From positions 20,246-84,245 of the forward strand of contig NZ_NPDM01000009.1 in assembly GCF_002812085.1 (NCBI RefSeq): a DNA stretch of 64,000 bases. Direction: 5' to 3'. Positions 9,232 to 18,640 of the stretch are shown piece after piece. This stretch comes from Leptospira levettii. Its GTDB lineage: Bacteria > Spirochaetota > Leptospiria > Leptospirales > Leptospiraceae. A program made the position numbers and the translations under genes. Numbering within the stretch: position 1 is the stretch's first letter; the number at the start of each line of letters is the position of its first letter. The notes beneath the pieces were generated by a model, which made no database searches, had not been told where the DNA came from, and was given only the letters and a program-made list of their open reading frames with translations.

Positions 9232-10343
9232 ACCATTGCCATATCGTCATTCGGAGTGGAAGTTCCACAAAACTCTAAAATTTGATTTTGAACTGTGGGA
9301 AGGATATCTCCACCAATACTTACAGATTTTTGAAATATATCACGCATTCCTTCTTCAGTGATGTATTCCATTTTGGAATTCATTGCTTCACTTGCACCAT
9401 CTGTATACATAAAAAACTTGGAACCTTGTTTTAAAGCAATCGATTGCACTTCGTCGTTGGTAATCATATTGATTCCCATAATCATGGGACTCATCCCTTT
9501 CAACAATTTGGTTTCTCCATCCATGTAGATGATGGGAGCTGGATGACCGCCGTTGATATAGGATAAATTCAGGTCCTGATCAATGATCGCATAACAGAAA
9601 GTAATCGCATAATCTTCAGGGAGAACAAGTTCCATGTTTTTACGGAGGTGAGAAACACGTTCTTTCAAACCCATATTAGGAACTAAGTTGAATAATTGCA
9701 TTTTGAACATGGCACCGATGAGAGCTGCACTTGGACCATGCCCTGAACAGTCGGCGATCACGATATGAAGTTTTTTTTCTTCAATCCATGTGTCGACAAA
9801 ATCCCCTCCAATTTGTAAATAAGGATGGAAAAGAGTCTGTGCCTTGATACCGTTCCAAATAAAACTTTTTTCCGGGATCAATTGGTCTTGGACACGCCTT
9901 GCTGTTTGTAGTTCTTTTTCGTATTTACTTTTTTGTTGGTACAATTCGTCCTGTAAGTCTTTTAAACGAATTACTGAATGGATCTTTGCAACTAACTCTC
10001 GCTTATTGAATGGCTTATTAATAAAATCGTCACCACCATTTTTCATGGCTTCCTGGAAACCAACTTCTCGATCAATGGATGTAATAAAAAGAATTGGCAA
10101 AAGTTTAAACTGATCCATCTCCCTGAGTTCACGACAAAAGGAAAATCCATCCTGTTCTGGCATATTGACATCTAATAATAAAGTATCAATGCGGGTGTTG
10201 AGTAAAACCAATCTTGCTTCTTCTGCTGAATAAGCAGTGTATGTCTTAAAACCTTCTTGGGATAAAAGGTATTTGAGAAGCTCCACATTTTCAGGAACAT
10301 CATCAACAATGAGAATTGTATGTTGTGATTCTTTTGTTTCCAT
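9216..10343 (-). CDS. Response regulator with PP2C/SpoIIE-type serine phosphatase output
   Basis: The 375-residue protein has a receiver domain (about 8-125) with DD at 14-15, the phospho-accepting Asp58 in LLLDVNMPEQDG and Lys110 in INKPF. A coiled-coil linker (about 125-165) follows, then a SpoIIE/RsbU-type PPM phosphatase domain with IGGDFVD, VIADCSGHGPSAAL and TDGASEAMN carrying the metal-binding aspartates. Such proteins usually control anti-sigma-factor antagonists. It sits between ccmC (7-base gap) and purC (16-base overlap); no kinase or anti-sigma gene is adjacent. The function is assigned by domain, and the partner is unknown. Confidence 0.9.
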   Translation of the reverse strand: METKESQHTILIVDDVPENVELLKYLLSQEGFKTYTAYSAEEARLVLLNTRIDTLLLDVNMPEQDGFSFCRELREMDQFKLLPILFITSIDREVGFQEAMKNGGDDFINKPFNKRELVAKIHSVIRLKDLQDELYQQKSKYEKELQTARRVQDQLIPEKSFIWNGIKAQTLFHPYLQIGGDFVDTWIEEKKLHIVIADCSGHGPSAALIGAMFKMQLFNLVPNMGLKERVSHLRKNMELVLPEDYAITFCYAIIDQDLNLSYINGGHPAPIIYMDGETKLLKGMSPMIMGINMITNDEVQSIALKQGSKFFMYTDGASEAMNSKMEYITEEGMRDIFQKSVSIGGDILPTVQNQILEFCGTSTPNDDMAMVCIQL

Positions 10344-10350
10344 TTTTGTT

Positions 10351-11049
10351 TTAATTCAATTCGGACCGTAGTTGATTTTTAATTTCATGGATTTTTTCAT
10401 TTCGGTTCGAAAGGAAAAAAAGAAATAAAAACAAAAAATGGTAAGCAAGAACACCAAGCCACATCGTTTGTTTCATGTCCGAATCCATTCCCCCCTTACC
10501 AAGCACACTACCTGGGTGGTTTCCTGGATTTTCAATCCACCGAATGGCACCCCAAGTCAAAACCGCACTTAAGGCACAAAGAACAGATAGATAAGCAGAT
10601 AAAATCGCCTTTTTTTTACGAGAAGGAACCAAATAACGAAAGATAAAATAACTCAAAAGAGAAAGGCATAAGATAAAGAATGATTGTAACCTAGCATCTG
10701 TTTTGTCCCAAGGAACACCCCATGCACTATAAGCCCAAATGGGTCCAGAGAATAAAACTCCTAAGGCAAAAAGAAAAGCAAGTTGGTTTGCAGTGAATGC
10801 AAGGCGATCCCATAGCAGGTCTTTTTTAAAAAAATAGATGAGAGAAAAAACAAATGATAAAAGTGGCCCGTATAATGCAACCCAGGCGACTGGAACATGT
10901 AGATAAAAAATTCTGTGGCTAAGACCTTGTTCCAAAATGACATTGGGATAGAGGATAGAAACAAAAACAGCAATTACCAAAGAAATACATACAATGATGT
11001 AAAAGGCAAAATCCAAGGCAGGGTGGATCAGTTTGATCTTACGTTCCAT
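10351..11049 (-). CDS. ccmC: Haem exporter / cytochrome c biogenesis membrane protein CcmC
   Basis: The 232-residue integral membrane protein has about six hydrophobic segments. It shows the CcmC/CcsA hallmarks: HRIFYLHVPVAW with the axial-ligand His51, and a tryptophan-rich periplasmic motif read here as WGVPWDKTDARL (110-121). That motif is a divergent form of the usual WGxxWxWD haem-handling signature. A second conserved His lies in the ENPGNHPGS segment. It follows ccmA and ccmB in the same direction. No ccmD, ccmE or ccmF is seen nearby. Confidence 0.85.
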   Translation of the reverse strand: MERKIKLIHPALDFAFYIIVCISLVIAVFVSILYPNVILEQGLSHRIFYLHVPVAWVALYGPLLSFVFSLIYFFKKDLLWDRLAFTANQLAFLFALGVLFSGPIWAYSAWGVPWDKTDARLQSFFILCLSLLSYFIFRYLVPSRKKKAILSAYLSVLCALSAVLTWGAIRWIENPGNHPGSVLGKGGMDSDMKQTMWLGVLAYHFLFLFLFFLSNRNEKIHEIKNQLRSELN

Positions 11050-11103
11050 TTTTTTCCAAATTTTCAGAATGGAAAAGAAATTCTAGGAGAAAATACAAAT
11101 CCC

Positions 11104-11763
11104 CTACTCATTCTGTAAGGTTTCTACCATAATAGAACCAAGGGTTCCGTAAAATAAAAGGAAAAACAAAAGTAATCCAATGGAAGGTAGATACAAACCT
11201 GGTTCATTCCAGTATCGATTTTCTGCTTCCAATCCAAATAAAAACAATGGAATGGAAAATGGAAGTTGTAAAAGAGGGATGATGATCTCTTTGAGTCGGC
11301 TTTCAAAAGCAACCACTCCAAGGGATACGCCCAAAAATACCAAACAACCACTTCCTAAATTGGCGAATAACCACTCGCCCAAATAACGCTCCAAAACCAT
11401 ATTTTGGAAAAATATTGATAAAACGAGGATCAGGAGCGCATTCACAAGGATGGTACAAAACCATATTGTGATTGATTTGCTGAGATAAAGATAAGTAGGA
11501 CTGACATAACTGGAACTAGCTTCCCATCCCATTGACTCTCTTTCTTCCCATAAACTTTGGCTTACAATGACAAAGTTAAGAATGAAGATGATAGCCCACT
11601 TTAAACCACGAATGCTTCTTGCAGATAACATTTCGTTCACTTCGATGGATGTATAAAATATAAATACAACCGAGACACTCAGTGTAAAAAGTGAAACCAC
11701 TCCCCCTAGCGAACGCCCTATCAAATAAAAATCTTTTTTTAATAGATTAAGAAACAAAGACAT
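11104..11763 (-). CDS. ccmB: Haem exporter membrane subunit CcmB
   Basis: The 219-residue protein has about six transmembrane segments and a CcmB-like start (LLKKDFYLIGRSLGG), with the SLWEERESMGWE loop typical of the family. It pairs with CcmA as the membrane part of the CcmAB ATPase, which releases holo-CcmE in System I cytochrome c maturation. It overlaps ccmA by 17 bases. The sequence identity to model CcmB is modest, so the assignment leans on its position between ccmA and ccmC. Confidence 0.82.
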   Translation of the reverse strand: MSLFLNLLKKDFYLIGRSLGGVVSLFTLSVSVVFIFYTSIEVNEMLSARSIRGLKWAIIFILNFVIVSQSLWEERESMGWEASSSYVSPTYLYLSKSITIWFCTILVNALLILVLSIFFQNMVLERYLGEWLFANLGSGCLVFLGVSLGVVAFESRLKEIIIPLLQLPFSIPLFLFGLEAENRYWNEPGLYLPSIGLLLFFLLFYGTLGSIMVETLQNE

Positions 11764-12355
11764 TCCCCTGGCGAATTAAAATTTGACCCGTACATTCAAG
11801 TTCACTTGGAATCGAATGGAGAACAACAAGAACGAGTCTCGATTTTTTTTCTTCATTTAAAATCGAACTTAAAACCAAAGAAGATTCAAAATCGAGTCCC
11901 GTAAAAGGTTCATCAAATAAAATGATCTCAGCCGAAGAAAGTAATACCCTCATGATGGCCACTTTCTGTTTCATGCCTCTGGAGAAAAAATGGATGGGAT
12001 CCCATATTCTTTTTTCCAAACGAAAGAGTCTTAATAACTCCATCCTTCTCTCCAAAGAATGGGCACCATCCAAAGAGGCAAAGTAGTCCAAATTTTCTTC
12101 TAAACTCAGAGAGGAATAATAACCAAGTTCATGACCCAAATAAGCAATTTTTCGTTTTCCAAGTGGCCAAGTCCAGGCAGGAGAAGTAAGGGAGTCATGA
12201 AACATTTTCTTAAGTAAAGTGGATTTACCAGCTCCGTTTTCTCCAAGGACTGCAAGTAATCCACTCTCAAAAAAACTGAGATTCACCTCTTTCAATACGG
12301 TTTTTTCGCCGACAGTAATAGTGAGCCCTTTTGTCTCCAAAAGCATACGGTTCAT
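11747..12355 (-). CDS. ccmA: Haem exporter ATP-binding subunit CcmA
   Basis: The 202-residue ABC ATPase has Walker A GENGAGKSTLLKK near residues 36-48, the signature FFSRGMKQKVA, and Walker B IILFDEPFTGLD. The small size and the neighbours ccmB and ccmC point to CcmA. The ATG at 12355 (MNRMLLETKG) is preferred; a longer frame reaches 12427 but that part overlaps the divergent secreted-protein gene and lacks family similarity. The start leaves only nine bases between the two divergent coding regions. Confidence 0.85.
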   Translation of the reverse strand: MNRMLLETKGLTITVGEKTVLKEVNLSFFESGLLAVLGENGAGKSTLLKKMFHDSLTSPAWTWPLGKRKIAYLGHELGYYSSLSLEENLDYFASLDGAHSLERRMELLRLFRLEKRIWDPIHFFSRGMKQKVAIMRVLLSSAEIILFDEPFTGLDFESSLVLSSILNEEKKSRLVLVVLHSIPSELECTGQILIRQGNVFVS

Positions 12356-12364
12356 TCTAACACC

Positions 12365-13381
12365 ATGTTCCATCGACTGTTTACATTCGCACTTCTGTTT
12401 TTGTTTCCAAGCATCGTCTTTGCACAAAAACTCATCGGGAACAAAGAATACCCAGAACTTTTATGGGGAAAAGACGAAGAGTTTGATACCCGTGATTTTC
12501 CCAATGGATCCTTTATTTACCACAAAGATGATTTTATTCTGACCCGAGGAAAACTTTTTACGGGAGAACCACCCAAATCCAATGGAAGTTTTACCTATGG
12601 AACAGAAACCATTACAAATTCTGGGAAATGGAACAATGATACCATTGAACTTCTCTTAAATGGAAAAGCAAACCAAAGGGGTGAAGTCATCAAACGATTG
12701 GAAGCGGGAGTTCGTTTTGACCCACAATTTTTTCCGTTCCGATATAATCTAGGAAGATTGTATTCATTAGAAATGAAATACGAAAAAGCACTTGTTGAAT
12801 TTGAATATGCAAAAGCAGAAATGCCAGATTATTACAAAACATATTTGCATATCGGAATCCTTTCTGACATCACACGCCAAACCTATTATGCCATCATGAA
12901 TTATAAATTGGCAGTTGAAAAAAATCCATATGATACAGAAGCACTCATCCGACTTGCAGATCATTATTTGGCAACTGGACTTAAGAACAGAGCACTTTTG
13001 TATCTAAACAAAGCACTTAAAATCGAGGAAGAAAGTCCGAATGTAAAACTTGGATTTGCAAGACTTGAAATGGAAAAAGGCAATTATCATATTGCTTATA
13101 AAATTTTCAATCGAACTAGTTTAACTACTGGTGAAGGAAAACAAAAGTCATATGATAAAAAATTTCATTATTATTTTGCGGAAACCGCTTCCAAAGTCAC
13201 AGACTATGAAACAGCAGAAGAACAATATACGAAAATGCTGAGTTTCACAAATGATCCTTTTTTTGCGACCGTTTCTTCAAAAGTGATCGCACGCAGAAGG
13301 GATATAGCAAAAAAATTCGCCGAAGCAAAACGAACTCAATTGGATGATTCGGAAGAAGAAGTAACACCGCCAAACGAATGA
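12365..13381 (+). CDS. Exported TPR-repeat protein of unknown function
   Basis: The 338-residue protein begins with a clear signal peptide (MFHRLFTFALLFLFPSIVFA, cleaved before QK). Residues about 115-310 form tandem tetratricopeptide-like helices (RYNLGRLYSLEMKYEKALVE, AIMNYKLAVEKNPYDTEALI, ALLYLNKALKIEEES), so it is likely a periplasmic or outer-membrane-associated scaffold. The N-terminal part (residues 21-100) is not recognised. The acidic C-terminus overlaps the 3' end of the convergent ABC ATPase gene by 46 bases. The start abuts the ccmA start on the other strand; no strong ribosome site is visible. Confidence 0.8.
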   Translation: MFHRLFTFALLFLFPSIVFAQKLIGNKEYPELLWGKDEEFDTRDFPNGSFIYHKDDFILTRGKLFTGEPPKSNGSFTYGTETITNSGKWNNDTIELLLNGKANQRGEVIKRLEAGVRFDPQFFPFRYNLGRLYSLEMKYEKALVEFEYAKAEMPDYYKTYLHIGILSDITRQTYYAIMNYKLAVEKNPYDTEALIRLADHYLATGLKNRALLYLNKALKIEEESPNVKLGFARLEMEKGNYHIAYKIFNRTSLTTGEGKQKSYDKKFHYYFAETASKVTDYETAEEQYTKMLSFTNDPFFATVSSKVIARRRDIAKKFAEAKRTQLDDSEEEVTPPNE

Positions 13382-14124
13382 TTTCTTGCAAAAACCAATT
13401 CTTGTAATAATTTTGATTTCGGATTTTTTAGAAGTTGTTTTGGATTACCAAATTCAGTGATTGTTCCCTCTTCTAATACAAATATTTGATCACACATATA
13501 AGATAAAAACCCAAGGTCGTGTGAAACAATCAACATTCCGAGTGAATCCTTTTGATTAATATCTTTCAATTCTTCAGCAATTTTTTTTTGCACAAGAACA
13601 TCAAGAGCAGTTACTGGCTCATCTAACAAAAGATATTCTGGATTCATCAGTAAGGCTCTGAGTATGGCAAATCTTTGTAACTGACCACCACTTAACTCTC
13701 GCTTTGTTTTACTTAACAAAGATGTTGGTAGTTCAAATCGATCACAAAAACTTTCTATTCGTATTCTTTCCTTACTTTTTAATTCCTGGTTTAATACTAA
13801 TTGTTTCTGAATTTTCAGTGGCTCGAATAACAATTCACCAATTGGTTGATAAGGTGAAAAACTCCCAAAGGGATCTTGGAAGACAGGTTGGATCTCGGGA
13901 CAATGTTTTTTTCCAAGCAGTTTGCCGTTCCACTCCAACTCCCCTGTCCATTCATATCCCTCAGACTTTGGAAGTAAACCCAGTGCCAAACGAAATAAAG
14001 TGGATTTACCAGAACCCGATTTCCCAATGAGGCCAGTGATTTCTCTCGGATTTGTCTCAAAGGATATATCTTTTAAGATGGTTCGTTTCCCAATGTGAAC
14101 AGAAAGATTTTTGATTTTAAACAT
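13336..14124 (-). CDS. ABC transporter ATP-binding protein, oligopeptide/nickel (OppF/DppF) type
   Basis: The 262-residue ATPase has Walker A GKSGSGKSTLF, the Q-loop segment QDPFGSFSPYQPIGELLFEP that is characteristic of the oligopeptide/dipeptide/nickel importer family, signature ELSGGQLQR and Walker B EYLLLDEPVTALD. No permease or binding protein is adjacent, so it is an orphan subunit or works with components elsewhere. Its 3' end overlaps the TPR gene antisense by 46 bases. The substrate cannot be told. Confidence 0.85.
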   Translation of the reverse strand: MFKIKNLSVHIGKRTILKDISFETNPREITGLIGKSGSGKSTLFRLALGLLPKSEGYEWTGELEWNGKLLGKKHCPEIQPVFQDPFGSFSPYQPIGELLFEPLKIQKQLVLNQELKSKERIRIESFCDRFELPTSLLSKTKRELSGGQLQRFAILRALLMNPEYLLLDEPVTALDVLVQKKIAEELKDINQKDSLGMLIVSHDLGFLSYMCDQIFVLEEGTITEFGNPKQLLKNPKSKLLQELVFARNHSFGGVTSSSESSN

Positions 14125-14200
14125 AATAACCTGAAGATAAAATCATTGCATTCTCTCTCTTGATAAACATGCTAAAGAGTAAAAGTAGGAGTGAATCATT

Positions 14201-15100
14201 TTGGAGAAAGTAAAAATCACTGAAGTAGGACCAAGAGACGGATTACAAAACGAAAAAACCATTCTCTCCACTCAGGATAAATTCGAATTCGTAAAACGTC
14301 TAGTAGAATCTGGAGTCAAACACATTGAGCTCACATCATTTGTCCGAAAAGATAGAATTCCCCAAATGGGTGATGCGATTGAATTATCTGCTCTTGTGTT
14401 ACCAAAATTTGCTAGTGACGTCGAATTTTCATGCCTGACTCCTAACACCAAAGGATATGATGCTGCTAAAGTAGCAGGTTTTAAAGAAGTGGCAGTTTTT
14501 ACTGCTACCTCGGAATCATTTACCAAAAAAAACATCAACATGACCGTCTTGGAAAGTTTTACTTCCTTCCAACCAATTTTTGAACAAGCCAAACAAGATG
14601 GAATCAAAGTCAGAGGTTATATTTCTACAGTGATTGCTTGTCCATATGAAGGAAAAATTCCACCAGAAAAAACATTAGAGGTCGCTTTACGACTATTAGA
14701 TGCCGGTGCCTATGAAATTTCACTTGGGGAAACAATCGGCGTTGCTGTTCCAGATGAAGTTGAAAAATTATTAGAAGTTTTGCTAAAAAAAATTCCGATT
14801 TCTTATCTCAATTGTCACTTCCATGATACCTACGGTATGGCAATTGCCAATACCAAACAAGCTCTCTCCATGGGGATACGAAGTTTTGATAGTTCCGCTG
14901 GAGGATTAGGTGGTTGCCCCTATGCAAAAGGTGCCGCAGGGAATGTGGCAACAGAAGATTTAGTTTATTTTTTAACAAGAGAAGGATACGATACAGGGAT
15001 TCAACTGGATTCACTTGTACAAGTGAGTCAGTTTATGGAAACAAAACTGGATCGTCATTTTAGTTCCCGTACCTTCATAGCCAAAAAAAATGCCAGCTGA
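14201..15100 (+). CDS. mvaB: Hydroxymethylglutaryl-CoA lyase
   Basis: The 299-residue TIM-barrel enzyme has the HMGL family features: ITEVGPRDGLQNEK at the start, SCLTPNTKGYDAA, LGETIGVAVPDEV, the metal ligands His206 and His208 in NCHFHDTYGMA, and the catalytic loop GGLGGCPYAKGAAGNVATED with Cys239. It cleaves HMG-CoA to acetyl-CoA and acetoacetate, the last step of leucine breakdown. The start codon is TTG, preceded by AGGAG nine bases upstream. Its stop overlaps the next gene's start. Confidence 0.92.
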   Translation: MEKVKITEVGPRDGLQNEKTILSTQDKFEFVKRLVESGVKHIELTSFVRKDRIPQMGDAIELSALVLPKFASDVEFSCLTPNTKGYDAAKVAGFKEVAVFTATSESFTKKNINMTVLESFTSFQPIFEQAKQDGIKVRGYISTVIACPYEGKIPPEKTLEVALRLLDAGAYEISLGETIGVAVPDEVEKLLEVLLKKIPISYLNCHFHDTYGMAIANTKQALSMGIRSFDSSAGGLGGCPYAKGAAGNVATEDLVYFLTREGYDTGIQLDSLVQVSQFMETKLDRHFSSRTFIAKKNAS

Positions 15101-15986
15101 TGTACGCTTATTAAAGAAAAAATTAGAGAATCTCAAAAACAAATACCAAAGTATAACTTATTTGGATACGGATCCCATTTGTTTTCCAAAACAATTCAAA
15201 GATCCATTGGATATCGAAATGATATCCTTAATCGCATGTTTCTTTGCGTATGGATCAGTCAAAAACATTCAAAATTTTTTAAGTCCAATCGTTACGGCAA
15301 TGGGACCATCTCCCTATTTATTCCTAAAACAAAAACAGAGCACGTTGGAACCGTTTCTTAAGACACTCAAAGGATACCGTTTCCAAACAAAAAACGATCT
15401 AGTAATTTTCTTTTTAACCTTACAAAGGATCATACAAAAGCACAAACCTAAGGATACGATCTTTGAATCTATTTTTTTAGGTAGGGAAAAAAACTTTCAA
15501 AAAGAAACATCCATTCAGAACTTTCAGTCTTATTGGAAAGAGGAACTCACTACTACTCTTGGTAACAAACCACTTACGTATGGTTTACAGTTTTTAATTG
15601 GTAAGTGGGACTCCAAATCGCCTAAAAAAAGGATTTCTCTTTTTTTACGGTGGATGGTTCGAAACCACTATCCTGATTTTGGAATCTACAAACAAATCCT
15701 TCCGAGTGAAATTCCCTATCCCATGGATGTTCACATTCAAAAACTGAGTAAGGTTTTAGGTATCCGAAACAAAAAACAAGTAAACCTAAACGATGCATTC
15801 CTTCTTACTGAATATTTTTGTTTGCTAAATCCCGCCGATCCATTGTTATACGATTTTTATCTGACTAGGGTAGGAATCATTGAAAAATGCAGAGGAAGTT
15901 ATGTGGAGGAAATTTGTAAGTCGTGTGAGTTGAAGGAGGTTTGTTTGGTAGTGCCACGGGGAATTGAACCCCGATTGCAAGGATGA
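15090..15986 (+). CDS. TIGR02757 (DUF2400) family protein
   Basis: The 298-residue protein matches the conserved family of unknown function TIGR02757: it shows LACFFAYGSVKNIQNFL-like content early, KRISLFLRWMVRNHYPDFGIY and YPMDVHIQKLSKVLG, and a cysteine cluster CKSCELKEVC at the end. The family contains an HhH-GPD-like fold region but no function is established. It overlaps the HMG-CoA lyase gene by 11 bases. The last 13 codons are complementary to the tRNA-Glu gene, so the terminal residues VPRGIEPRLQG are encoded by tRNA antisense sequence. Confidence 0.8.
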   Translation: MPADVRLLKKKLENLKNKYQSITYLDTDPICFPKQFKDPLDIEMISLIACFFAYGSVKNIQNFLSPIVTAMGPSPYLFLKQKQSTLEPFLKTLKGYRFQTKNDLVIFFLTLQRIIQKHKPKDTIFESIFLGREKNFQKETSIQNFQSYWKEELTTTLGNKPLTYGLQFLIGKWDSKSPKKRISLFLRWMVRNHYPDFGIYKQILPSEIPYPMDVHIQKLSKVLGIRNKKQVNLNDAFLLTEYFCLLNPADPLLYDFYLTRVGIIEKCRGSYVEEICKSCELKEVCLVVPRGIEPRLQG

Positions 15987-16020
15987 AAACCTTGTGTCCT
16001 AACCATTAGACGATGGCACC
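15946..16020 (-). tRNA. tRNA-Glu (anticodon TTC)
   Basis: The 75-base gene folds as a full cloverleaf: acceptor GGTGCCA pairing with TGGCACT (one G-T pair), anticodon stem CAAGG/CCTTG with loop TTTTCAT giving anticodon TTC, T stem CGGGG/CCCCG, discriminator A and an encoded CCA at 15948-15946. It is transcribed behind tRNA-Lys and ends inside the convergent TIGR02757 gene. Confidence 0.95.
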
Positions 16021-16057
16021 GTGTAAGAACGTTTGCAAAGAGTTTTAAACTCTTGTT

Positions 16058-16133
<76 letters not shown>

Positions 16134-16144
16134 TTCTGTAGCCA

Positions 16145-16172
16145 AGAATATCGAACCACCTTTCTCGGTCAA
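16145..16172 (-). promoter_or_regulatory. Likely promoter of the tRNA-Lys/tRNA-Glu pair
   Basis: On the minus strand TTGACC (16172-16167) is followed after 16 bases by TATTCT (16150-16145), placing the start about at or just before the tRNA-Lys 5' end at 16132. The same TTGACC hexamer is found upstream of the tRNA-Thr gene. Confidence 0.5.
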
Positions 16173-16210
16173 CAACTACTTAAAAAAAAGAACCAGAACT
16201 ATCTATTTTT

Positions 16211-18518
<2,308 letters not shown>

Positions 18519-18640
18519 ACCGGGATCTCGATCACCCAAGAAGTCAGGTTAGAGAAATCCTGGATTTACGCAATCAATTGTAAAAATCGAATAGACAAAT
18601 CGAAACTTTTCAGTACGCTGATGTCGGTTTAGAGGCATAC

